DNA of 64,000 bases from Gemmiger sp. An87 (GTDB lineage Bacteria > Bacillota > Clostridia > Oscillospirales > Ruminococcaceae), in contig NZ_NFHD01000002.1 of assembly GCF_002159185.1 (NCBI RefSeq), positions 1 to 64,000 of the forward strand, in the 5' to 3' direction. The position numbers and the translations under genes were made by a program. Positions 26,453 through 34,524 of this stretch are shown here, piece by piece (positions within the stretch are counted from its first letter, which is position 1; each line of letters opens with the position of its first letter). The notes under the pieces are model-generated. The model made no database searches. It had not been told where the DNA came from and worked only from the letters and a program-made list of their open reading frames with translations.

Positions 26453-27271
26453 ATGTACGAATATTATCAGATCAGCGCCCAGGATCTGGGCAAGGATGCC
26501 AAGGTGCCTGTGCTCAAGCTGGGGGATTCCGGCGAGGTGTTCTATGAGCTGGCACTGGAGATGGTGAATACCATCAAGGAGCACAACGCCAAAGGCGAGA
26601 AGACCGTGTTCATCTGCCCGGTGGGCCCGGTGGGGCAGTACCCCATCTTTGTGCGGCTGGTCAACCGGGACCGGGTGAGCCTTGCAAACTGCTGGTTCAT
26701 CAATATGGACGAATACCTCACCGATGAGGGTGAATGGATCGACAAGGAGAGCCCCCTGAGCTTCCGCGGCTTCATGGAGCGCACCGTTTACAGCAAGGTG
26801 GACCCCGAGCTGCTGATGCCCGAGGAGCAGCGGGTCTTCCCGGACCCCCACGACACCGAAAAGGTGCAGCGGGTCATCGAGCAGCTGGGCGGAGTGGACA
26901 TTGCCTTCGGCGGCATCGGCATCAATGGCCATCTGGCCTTCAACGAGCCCCAGGACGAGCTGACTGCCGAGGAATTTGCCGCCCTAAACACCCGGGTGCT
27001 GACCATCAGCCGGGAGACCCGCACCACCAATGCCATCGGCGATCTGAACGGCGCCATCGACGCTATGCCCAAGAAGTGCATCACCATCGGTATGGCTCAG
27101 ATCCTGGGCGCCCGCAAGATCCGTCTGGGCGTATTCCGGGACTGGCACCGCAGTGTGGTGCGCCAGGCTGCCTACGGCCAGGTGAGCGCTCACTTCCCGG
27201 CAACTCTGATCCAGAACCATCCGGACGCCATGATCATCACCAACGCCAACGCGGCGCAGCAGCCCTTCTGA
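26453..27271 (+). CDS. nagB: Glucosamine-6-phosphate deaminase-like isomerase
   Basis: 272 residues of the NagB/SugarP isomerase family, which converts GlcN-6-P to fructose-6-phosphate and ammonia. The INMDEYLT block (Asp-Glu) and GGIGINGHLAFNEP block (His and Glu) are present. Asn in place of the Asp found in E. coli NagB also occurs, to my recollection, in Bacillus NagB, so it is not by itself a defect. The N terminus is longer and less similar than in ordinary NagB. nagA follows 28 bases later, which supports the role. It starts 23 bases after the response regulator. Confidence 0.82.
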   Translation: MYEYYQISAQDLGKDAKVPVLKLGDSGEVFYELALEMVNTIKEHNAKGEKTVFICPVGPVGQYPIFVRLVNRDRVSLANCWFINMDEYLTDEGEWIDKESPLSFRGFMERTVYSKVDPELLMPEEQRVFPDPHDTEKVQRVIEQLGGVDIAFGGIGINGHLAFNEPQDELTAEEFAALNTRVLTISRETRTTNAIGDLNGAIDAMPKKCITIGMAQILGARKIRLGVFRDWHRSVVRQAAYGQVSAHFPATLIQNHPDAMIITNANAAQQPF

Positions 27272-27299
27272 ACCTGAGAATACGGAAAGGAAACCAGTC

Positions 27300-28454
27300 A
27301 TGGAACTTGTGATCAAAAACGCACGGGTCTACCACAATCACCGCTTTGAGGACCGGGAGGTCCTGATCCAGAACGGAACCATTGCCCAGGTGGCGCCCCG
27401 GGTGGATGCCCCGGCGGGCTGCCAGGTGCTGGATCTGGGCGGCAAGCGTCTGGTGCCCGGCTTCATCGATGTGCACACCCACGGCGGCGCCGGGGTGGAC
27501 GTGAACGCGGCCACCGCCGACCAGCTGAACAACACCATCGGCAAATTCTTTGCCAGCCAGGGCACCACCGGCTGGCTGGCCAGTGTGCTTACCGATACAC
27601 CGGAGCAGACGCTGTGGTGCATTGAACAGATCAAGCAGGCCAAGGCTCAGACCGGCGACCATGCCCAGCTGCTGGGCGTGCATCTGGAAGGGCCCTTCCT
27701 GGCCAGCGAGTACAAGGGCGCCATGCCCGAGCATCTTTTGCAGAAGGGCAACGCCGAGCTGTTCCGCCGCTACGCGAAGGCGGCTGAGGGCAGCATCAAA
27801 TACATGACCGTAAGCCCTGAGGTGGAGGGCGTGCCGGACATGATCCGGCAGATTGCCGGTGAGGTGGTGGTGGCCATCGGTCACTCCGGTGCGGACTACG
27901 ACACTGCCATGGCCTGCATCGATGCGGGCGCGGCATCCGCCACCCACACCTTCAACGCCATGAAGCTGCTGCACCAGCATTTCCCTGCCATCATGGGCGC
28001 AGTGCTGGAAACCGACGTATACTGTGAGGCCATCTGCGACGGACGGCACCTGCACCCGGGCACCGTGCGCTTTTTGATCAAGTGCAAGGGCCTGGACCGG
28101 GTGGTGGCCATCACCGACAGCATCATGGCTGCCGGTCTGCCGGACGGCAACTATAAACTGGGCGTGAACGACGTGGTGGTGGAGGACGGCGACGCCAAGC
28201 TGGCCAGCAACGGCACCCGCGCGGGCAGCACCCTGACCACCGGCCAGGCACTGAAAAACCTGGTCAAGTTTACCGGCCGCCCGGTGGAAGAGGTTCTGCC
28301 GCTGCTCACCGAGAATCCGGCGGACCTTTTGAAGATGGGCAACCGGAAGGGCCGAATCCGCCCCGGCTGGGACGCCGATCTGGTGGTGCTGGACGAGGAC
28401 CTCACCGTGATCCGCACCCTGGTGGGCGGGCGCACGGTTTTTGAAAAAGCCTGA
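27300..28454 (+). CDS. nagA: N-acetylglucosamine-6-phosphate deacetylase
   Basis: 384 residues of the amidohydrolase superfamily. NagA removes acetate from GlcNAc-6-P, feeding NagB. Marks are PGFIDVHTHGGAGVDV (metal site), LGVHLEGPFL (metal Glu), AIGHSGADY, ATHTFNAM and the catalytic Asp in VAITDSIMAAG. Full length. It forms a transcription unit with nagB that ends in a strong hairpin. No GlcNAc transporter or regulator of the NagR type is adjacent. Confidence 0.94.
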   Translation: MELVIKNARVYHNHRFEDREVLIQNGTIAQVAPRVDAPAGCQVLDLGGKRLVPGFIDVHTHGGAGVDVNAATADQLNNTIGKFFASQGTTGWLASVLTDTPEQTLWCIEQIKQAKAQTGDHAQLLGVHLEGPFLASEYKGAMPEHLLQKGNAELFRRYAKAAEGSIKYMTVSPEVEGVPDMIRQIAGEVVVAIGHSGADYDTAMACIDAGAASATHTFNAMKLLHQHFPAIMGAVLETDVYCEAICDGRHLHPGTVRFLIKCKGLDRVVAITDSIMAAGLPDGNYKLGVNDVVVEDGDAKLASNGTRAGSTLTTGQALKNLVKFTGRPVEEVLPLLTENPADLLKMGNRKGRIRPGWDADLVVLDEDLTVIRTLVGGRTVFEKA

Positions 28455-28469
28455 ATGTATTGCTCGAGA

Positions 28470-28505
28470 GAATCCCCCGAAGTCGTTGCTTCGGGGGATT
28501 TTTCA
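28470..28505 (+). terminator. Terminator after nagA
   Basis: AATCCCCCGAAG (28471-28482) pairs with CTTCGGGGGATT (28489-28500), followed by TTTTC. Confidence 0.9.
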
Positions 28506-28596
28506 TGAAGCAGCCGGCGAAAGGTATGAGGGATTTTCATACTGGCTGGCCGGAAAACGGCAGCCTATAATGAGATATAAGGAGAAGTGAGCGGTT

Positions 28597-29704
28597 ATGA
28601 AGCTTTATCTGAACACCGACCTTGCCCAGCGCTATGCCGACGCCGGGCTGCTGGAGCAGGAGCGCCTGCGGGCAAAGGACATCTACCGGGAGCTGGCAGC
28701 TGCCGGACAGGCAAGCCCGGACTGGGGCGTGACCGGCTGGCTGCACTGCGAAGAAGCAGCCATGCAGCGGGCACAGATCGCCGAAAAAGCGAAGGAGATC
28801 CGGGAAAACGCCGACGTGTTCGTGCTGGTGGGCGTGGGCGGCTCCAACCAGGCGGCCCGAGCCATGATCGAGGCGCTGGACACCACCGGTCCTCAGATCC
28901 TCTACGCGGGCAACACCCTCTCAGCCTGGGAGCTGGCCCGCACCCTGCAGAAGCTGGAGGGAAAGAGTGTTTACATCAATGTGATCGCCAAAAACTTCGA
29001 GACCCTGGAGCCGGGCAGCCACTTCCGGGTGCTGCGCCGCTGGATGAGCGAGCGCTATACCCCCGAGGAGATGGCCCGGCGGGTGGTGCTTACCAGTACT
29101 TACGGCAGCCGTCTGGAGGAGATTGCCAAAGAGAACGGCTACCTGTTCCTCAGTTTCCCCGAGCGCATCGGCGGGCGGTTCGGCCATGGAGGCGGAGCTG
29201 GCCGCCTTTGAGCCCCGGCTGTTCTGGGCCCAGAGCTGGTGGAAGCAGCTGTTCGGCGAGAGCGAGGGCAAGGACCACAAGGGCCTGTTCCCGGCCACCA
29301 TGACCAATTCCGAGGACCTGCACAGCATGGGCCAGTATATGCAGGAGGGCAGGCGCATCCTGATCGAGACCTTCCTGATGGTGGATGACCCGGGCGCGGA
29401 GCTGCGGGTGCAGCCGGACAAGGCCTTCGGCGACCGGTTCGATTATCTGGACGGCATGGATTTCGCCAACATCAACCGGGCGGCGGAAAAGGCCACCATC
29501 CAGGCTCACGATGCGGGGGGCGTGCCCTGCATTCAGCTGCGGCTGCCCCGGCTGGACGAGGAGACCTACGGCCGGATGTATTATTTCTTCATGATGGCCT
29601 GCGCCGTCTCCGGCAAGCTGCTGGGTGTGGACCCCTTTGACCAGAACGGTGTGGAGGAGTACAAGCGCAGCATGTTCAGCGCCCTGGGCAAGCCCAAAAA
29701 CTGA
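28597..29704 (+). pseudogene. pgi: Glucose-6-phosphate isomerase gene with internal deletion and frameshift
   Basis: The frame from ATG 28597 runs through VLVGVGGSNQAARAMIEAL and ends at SFPERIGGRF (residue 195) before frame-shifting to a stop at 29209-29211. From 29183 the next frame continues the family sequence (AMEAELAAF..., WWKQLFGESEGKDHKG, DLHSMGQYMQEG, AHDAGGVP, FDQNGVEEYKRSMFSALGKP). In intact Pgi about 25 residues (the SVLT-VGLLP segment) lie between these parts. So roughly 75-80 bases (length 2 mod 3) are missing at 29181/29183. The segment holds active-site structure, so no normal enzyme can be made. The SGTT phosphate loop is also divergent (KNFETLEPG). A TATAAT at 28566-28571 and GGAG support expression. 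It may be an assembly error, because this is a central glycolytic gene. Confidence 0.85.
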
Positions 29705-29821
29705 GCGGGCGCCATTGCGGCAGGCAGACAAAGGTCAGGGCTATTTTTCACAGAAAAACAGCCCTGGACTGCTGCATCTGCCAAAAAATGTACACACGTG
29801 TAAATATTTTGCCCAAACCCC

Positions 29822-29850
29822 TTGTAACCCCTGCGGTTTTGTTTTATGAT
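29822..29850 (+). promoter_or_regulatory. Promoter of the aldolase operon
   Basis: TTGTAA (29822-29827) and TATGAT (29845-29850) with a 17-base spacer. The leader contains a GCCGCC/GGCGGC hairpin near 29889-29903. Confidence 0.7.
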
Positions 29851-29928
29851 GAAGCTGTAGCAAAAGCAAACGCCGCAGTTGAACATTGCCGCCTCCGGCG
29901 GCCGACCCATACGAAAAGGAGTATCATT

Positions 29929-31083
29929 ATGTTAGTACCTCTGCGCGCGATTTTGGAAGCCACTGAAAAAGAACACTACGCCCAGGGCGCGTTCAACGTG
30001 AACGCCGTGGCCCAGGCCAAGGCCGCCATCCAGGTGCACGAGATGTTCCGCAGCCCCGCCATTCTGCAGGGTGCGGACCTGGCCAACGGCTTTATGGGCG
30101 GGCGCACCGATTTTATGAACGCCACCCTGGAGGACAAAAAGGTGGGCGCGCAGAACATCGGCAACGCGGTGAAAAAGTACGGTGAGGACAGTCCCATTCC
30201 CGTGGCCCTGCACCTGGACCATGGCCGGGACTTCGACTCCTGCAAGGCGGCCATTGCCGGCGGCTACACCAGCGTGATGATCGACGGCTCGTCCCTGCCC
30301 TTTGAAGAGAACATCGAGCTCACCCGCGAGGTGGTAAAATACGCCCACGAGCGGGGCGTTTCCGTGGAGGCTGAGCTGGGCGTGCTGGCCGGTGTGGAGG
30401 ACCATGTGTTCAGCGCCGGTTCCACCTATACCAACCCTCTGGACGCGGTGGAATTCATCAAGAAGACCAAGGTGGACGCGCTGGCCATCAGCTACGGCAC
30501 CATGCACGGCGCCAACAAGGGCAAGGGCGCGAAGCTGCGCAAGGAGATCGCCATCGCCACCAAGGAGTGCCTGCTGCATGAGGGCATCTTCTGCGCTCTG
30601 GTGAGCCACGGCTCCTCCACCGTGCCCCAGTACATCGTGAAGGAGATCAATGAGCTGGGCGGCGACATCCAGAATGCCTACGGCATCGAGCTGGCCCAGC
30701 TGAAGGAAGCAGCCCGCTGCGGCATCGCCAAGATCAATGTGGATACCGATATCCGCCTGGCGGTGACCCGCAACATGAAGGAGCTGTTCCACTACCGCCC
30801 CGAGCTGCAAAACAGCGCCAGCATCGGCCAGATCTACCGCCTGCTGGAGGAGAAGAAGACCGCCTTCGATCCCCGCGCCTTCCTGCCGCCCATCATGAAC
30901 ACCGTGATGTACGGCGACGTGCCCGATGAGGATGTGGCCGCCATTGTGGACTGCATCGAGCGGGGCGTGAAGGAAGTGGTCGGCACCCTGATCGTGGAGT
31001 TCGGCAGCGTGGGCAAGGCACCGGCAGTGGAGCGGGTGACCCTGGACGAGATGGCCGAGCGCTACCGCAAGGAAGGCATCTGA
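29929..31083 (+). CDS. fba: Class II fructose-bisphosphate aldolase-like protein (long form)
   Basis: 384 residues, longer than typical class II aldolases (about 285-310). The zinc and catalytic residues are present: Asp97 and His98 in HLDHG, Glu149 in EAELG, His193 in MHGANKG and His227 in VSHGSS. NVDTDIRLAVTRNMKELF is the usual C-terminal phosphate-binding region. The last 85 residues (from about 300) extend beyond the common length. The enzyme cleaves a ketose 1,6-bisphosphate to DHAP and an aldehyde phosphate. A related substrate such as tagatose or sedoheptulose bisphosphate is possible. The start at 29929 follows AAAAGGAG. It heads a unit with tpiA- and larA-like genes. Confidence 0.88.
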   Translation: MLVPLRAILEATEKEHYAQGAFNVNAVAQAKAAIQVHEMFRSPAILQGADLANGFMGGRTDFMNATLEDKKVGAQNIGNAVKKYGEDSPIPVALHLDHGRDFDSCKAAIAGGYTSVMIDGSSLPFEENIELTREVVKYAHERGVSVEAELGVLAGVEDHVFSAGSTYTNPLDAVEFIKKTKVDALAISYGTMHGANKGKGAKLRKEIAIATKECLLHEGIFCALVSHGSSTVPQYIVKEINELGGDIQNAYGIELAQLKEAARCGIAKINVDTDIRLAVTRNMKELFHYRPELQNSASIGQIYRLLEEKKTAFDPRAFLPPIMNTVMYGDVPDEDVAAIVDCIERGVKEVVGTLIVEFGSVGKAPAVERVTLDEMAERYRKEGI

Positions 31084-31171
31084 TCAAATACGTTCCCGGC
31101 CGCCGGCCGCTCCCCTGGGGGCAGCCGGCACTGGCCGGTTTATCAAACCAGGACCAAAAGGAGAAGTGCCC

Positions 31172-32008
31172 ATGAAATACATCTTTTTGAATCTGAAACG
31201 CTTCGACGTGCCCACCGAGTTCGGCGGTGTGAACCGCATTGCGCCGGTGGGGGACTGGGGCCGCTATATTGTGGAGAACACCCAGGAGCAGCTGAAAAAG
31301 TATGACCCGGAGAAGGTGGAGTTCGTGCAGTACTTCCCCGAGGCCCACATCCTGGGCGCGGTGGCAGCCCGCTGTGAGAACAGCCCGGTGAAGATCGGCT
31401 GCCAGAGCATCTACCGGGACGACACCGCCGTGGGCGGTAACTTCGGCGCCTTCACCACCAACCGGCCTGCCTCCATTGCCAAGGCTATGGGCTGCGGCGG
31501 GGTGATCATCGGCCACTGCGAGGAGCGCAACGATAAAAACGGCGTTCTGGCCGAGGCCGGCGTGACCGATACCGCCGCCACCAACCGCCTGCTGAACAAG
31601 GAGATCAAGGCAGCCATTGCCCGGGGAATGAAGGTGCTGTACTGCATCGGCGAAAAGAGCGAGGAGCAGGAGGCCTGGCAGGAGGTTCTGGGCGAGCAGC
31701 TGGACATCGGTCTGGACGGCGTGGACAAGAGCCAGGTGGTCATCGCCTACGAGCCCATCTGGTCCATCGGCCCCGGCAAGACCCCGGCGGACAAGCCCTA
31801 CATCGAAAAGATCGCCCGCTTCGTGAAGGAGCGCACCGGCGGCATTCCCGTGGTATACGGCGGCGGCCTGAAGAAGGACAACGCCGAGATGCTGGCCAGC
31901 ATCGAGGAGATCGACGGCGGCCTGATCGCCCTGACCCGCTTCTCCGGTGAGATCGGCTTCTACCCGGACGAGTATCTCGAGATCATCCGCACCTACCTGG
32001 GCGAGTAA
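31172..32008 (+). CDS. Triose-phosphate isomerase family protein, divergent
   Basis: 278 residues (ordinary TpiA about 250). The catalytic trio is present: Lys9 in NLKRFD, His115 in IGHCEER and Glu194 in AYEPIWSIG. The phosphate loop reads YGGGLKKDN. The opening is NLKRFD rather than the usual NWKM, and the C terminus GGLIALTRFSGEIGFYPDEY departs from GGASL. This is therefore a side branch of the family, of the kind also found as tetrulose-phosphate isomerases; the substrate may not be triose phosphate. It follows the aldolase after 88 bases and precedes a LarA-like gene by 23. Confidence 0.82.
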   Translation: MKYIFLNLKRFDVPTEFGGVNRIAPVGDWGRYIVENTQEQLKKYDPEKVEFVQYFPEAHILGAVAARCENSPVKIGCQSIYRDDTAVGGNFGAFTTNRPASIAKAMGCGGVIIGHCEERNDKNGVLAEAGVTDTAATNRLLNKEIKAAIARGMKVLYCIGEKSEEQEAWQEVLGEQLDIGLDGVDKSQVVIAYEPIWSIGPGKTPADKPYIEKIARFVKERTGGIPVVYGGGLKKDNAEMLASIEEIDGGLIALTRFSGEIGFYPDEYLEIIRTYLGE

Positions 32009-32031
32009 CGATAAAAAGGAGGACTGACCCC

Positions 32032-33516
32032 ATGAAACTGGATTTTGAATATGGCCACGGCCTGATGAGCGCCGAGCTGCCCGACAACACCGATGTGTTC
32101 ATCCCCGGCACCACCGTGCCCGATCCGGCCTGCATCCCCGAGGATAAGCTGGAGGACGCCTATCTGGAGAGCCTGCGCAACCCCATCGGCATGAAGCCTC
32201 TGAGCGAGCTGGCCTTCCCCGGCGCAAAGGTGGTCTTCATCGTGCCCGACCGAGTAAAGGGCGGCGAGCAGCCCACCAGCCACCGCAAGGTCAGCATCAA
32301 GCTGATTCTGAAGGAGCTGTATGCGGCCGGCGTAAAGAAGGAGGACATCCAGTTCATCATCTCCAACGGCCTGCATCCCCGCGCCAAGCCCGAGGATTAC
32401 AAGGCAATCTTCGGCGAGGAGCTGTTCAATGAGTTCTGGTACACCCATCAGATGACCAGCCACGACTCCGAGGACCCGGACAACATGGTCGACCTGGGCA
32501 CCACCAAGCGGGGCGACCCTGTCTTCATGAACAAGACTGTGTTCGAGTGCGACCTGCCCATCCTGATCGGCCACGTGCAGGGCAACCCCTACGGCGGCTA
32601 CTCCGGCGGCTACAAGCACTGCGCCACCGGCATCACCAACTGGCGCAGCATCGCCAGCCACCATGTGCCCGAGGTTATGCACCGGGATGACTTCACCCCC
32701 GTGAACGGCGGCAGCCTGATGCGCCATAAGTTCAACGAGATCGGCATGCACATGGAGGAGAAGATGGGCCATCCCTTCTTCTGCTGCGACGCCGTGCTGG
32801 ACACTAAGAGCCGCCAGATCGCCATCTACTCCGGCTACGCCAAGGAGATGATGCCCGAGAGCTGGAAGCTGGCCGATAAGCGTACTTACGTGCACTGGGC
32901 CGAGAAGAAATACGACGTGCTGGTCTTCGGCATGCCCCAGAAGTTCCACTACGGCGACGGCATGGGCACCAACCCCATTATGATGATGCAGGCACTGAGC
33001 GCCCAGGTGCTGCGCTTCAAGCGCGTCATGAGCGACCACTGTGTGATCATCTGCTCCTCCATCTGCAACGGCTACTTCCACGACGAGCTGTGGCCCTACC
33101 TGCGCGAGGAGTGGGAGGCCTTCCAGCATGACCACATGAACATTCTGCCGGATATGAACCGTCTGGGCGAGTACTACGCCACCAACGAGGAATACATCCG
33201 CAAGTACCGCTTCACCAACGCCTTCCATCCCTTCCACGGCTTCTCCATGATGAGCTGCGGCCACATCGCCGAGATGAACACCAGCGCCATCTACATCGTG
33301 GGTGCCGAGGAGCCGGGCATCGCCCGCAGCATGGGCCTGAAGACCCGCGCCACCTTTGAGGAGGCGCTGGCCGATGCCAAGAAGAAATTCGTGGGCGAGA
33401 ACCCCAACATCCTGGCCCTGCCCCAGACCTTCAAGGTTGCCGCCGTGCACCTGTGCATGAAGGACCCCAGCCAGGACTGCATGGATGAGTACGGCAACCA
33501 TCCCTGCTGCGGCTGA
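32032..33516 (+). CDS. LarA-like nickel-pincer racemase/epimerase family protein
   Basis: 494 residues of the lactate racemase (DUF2088) family, which interconverts 2-hydroxy acids with a nickel-pincer nucleotide. The Lys that binds the cofactor is Lys195 in YSGGYKHC. Matching His residues are His115 (NGLHPRAK), His181 (IGHV) and His210/His211 (IASHH). The Lys-to-His distance equals that in Lactobacillus LarA. The cofactor genes larB, larC and larE are not in the window. The protein is about 70 residues longer than LarA and very His/Met-rich near 380-415 (FHPFHGFSMMSCGHIAEMN). The substrate is unknown. RBS AAAAGGAGGACTG. Confidence 0.85.
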   Translation: MKLDFEYGHGLMSAELPDNTDVFIPGTTVPDPACIPEDKLEDAYLESLRNPIGMKPLSELAFPGAKVVFIVPDRVKGGEQPTSHRKVSIKLILKELYAAGVKKEDIQFIISNGLHPRAKPEDYKAIFGEELFNEFWYTHQMTSHDSEDPDNMVDLGTTKRGDPVFMNKTVFECDLPILIGHVQGNPYGGYSGGYKHCATGITNWRSIASHHVPEVMHRDDFTPVNGGSLMRHKFNEIGMHMEEKMGHPFFCCDAVLDTKSRQIAIYSGYAKEMMPESWKLADKRTYVHWAEKKYDVLVFGMPQKFHYGDGMGTNPIMMMQALSAQVLRFKRVMSDHCVIICSSICNGYFHDELWPYLREEWEAFQHDHMNILPDMNRLGEYYATNEEYIRKYRFTNAFHPFHGFSMMSCGHIAEMNTSAIYIVGAEEPGIARSMGLKTRATFEEALADAKKKFVGENPNILALPQTFKVAAVHLCMKDPSQDCMDEYGNHPCCG

Positions 33517-33548
33517 ACCGGGAAAAAAGACACAGTAGAATGAATGAT

Positions 33549-33577
33549 GCCGGGCCCCCGGAACAAGGGGGTCCGGC
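33549..33577 (+). terminator. GC hairpin between the LarA-like and TSUP genes
   Basis: GCCGGGCCCCC pairs with GGGGGTCCGGC (one G-T pair). The tail CTTGCGCTTTC is poor, so it may only attenuate transcription. Confidence 0.4.
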
Positions 33578-33606
33578 CTTGCGCTTTCAAGAGAGGAAGG
33601 AAACCA

Positions 33607-34395
33607 ATGCAGGTTTTTGCATATCTTATCATCAGTTTGCTGGCCAGCATCGCCGGAGCCATCTGCGGCATCGGCGGCGGAGTCATCATCAAGCCCACCC
33701 TGGACCTGTTCCATCTGGACAGCGTGGCCACCGTGAGCTTTCTGTCCGGCTGTACGGTGCTGGCCATGAGCTGCTATTCTGTGACCAAGGCCATGCGCGC
33801 GGGCGACAGCCGGGTGGATCTGAAGATCGGTACCCCGCTGGCCATCGGCGCGGCCATCGGCGGTGTGGCGGGCAAGCAGATGTTCAGCGTGATCAGCGCC
33901 CAGTTCCAGGAGACCGCGGGCGCGGTGCAGGCCGCCTGCCTGTTCCTGATCACCCTGGGCACCATGGTGTACACCCTGTGCAAGGCGCGCATCCGCACCA
34001 AGCAGATCGACAGCACGGTGGTTTGCCTGATCATCGGCCTTTTGCTGGGCATCATGTCCAGCTTCCTGGGCATCGGCGGCGGCCCCATCAACCTGGTGGT
34101 GTTCTATTTCTTCTTCTCCATGGACACCAAGACCGCGGCCCAGAACAGCCTGTATGTGATTCTGGTCAGCCAGATCACCAGCCTGCTGGCCACCCTGGTC
34201 ACCGGCAGCGTGCCGCCCTTCGGTTGGCTCAGCCTGGTGCTGATGGTTGCCGGCGGCATCGGCGGCGGAATGATCGGCCGTGCCTTCAACAAGCGGATGG
34301 ACAACAAGGCGGTGGACAAGCTGTTCATCGGCCTGATGGTCATCATCATGGGCATCAGCCTTTACAACGTGTATCAGTACACCTTTGCGGTGTGA
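33607..34395 (+). CDS. TSUP/TauE-SafE family membrane transporter
   Basis: 262 residues with about seven to eight membrane helices in two similar halves. Each half has the family glycine motif: GAICGIGGGVIIKPTL near 14 and SSFLGIGGGPINLVVF near 152. TSUP proteins export or import sulfonates, sulfite and other small anions. The start at 33607 follows GAGAGGAAGGAAACCA; an in-frame ATG at 33544 would add 21 hydrophilic residues without a site. It lies in the same direction right after the LarA-like gene and may export its product. Confidence 0.88.
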   Translation: MQVFAYLIISLLASIAGAICGIGGGVIIKPTLDLFHLDSVATVSFLSGCTVLAMSCYSVTKAMRAGDSRVDLKIGTPLAIGAAIGGVAGKQMFSVISAQFQETAGAVQAACLFLITLGTMVYTLCKARIRTKQIDSTVVCLIIGLLLGIMSSFLGIGGGPINLVVFYFFFSMDTKTAAQNSLYVILVSQITSLLATLVTGSVPPFGWLSLVLMVAGGIGGGMIGRAFNKRMDNKAVDKLFIGLMVIIMGISLYNVYQYTFAV

Positions 34396-34407
34396 GCGAT
34401 TTCCAAA

Positions 34408-34446
34408 GTGCGGGCGGCCGGGTTGCGGCCGCCCGCTTTGCTTTTG
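34408..34446 (+). terminator. Terminator after the TSUP gene
   Basis: GCGGGCGGCC pairs with GGCCGCCCGC and is followed by TTTGCTTTTGC. Confidence 0.75.
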
Positions 34447-34524
34447 CGCACAAACAGTGTAAAATAAAATCATATCGCATAAAACAGCGGGGCCCGGCCC
34501 CGCGTACCAATAAGGAGAACCCAA

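Noticed and set aside
26900-26945. Asn instead of Asp in the NagB active-site block (GINGH).
   Set aside because: To my recollection Asn is also found at this place in Bacillus NagB, so it is not evidence of an inactive enzyme.
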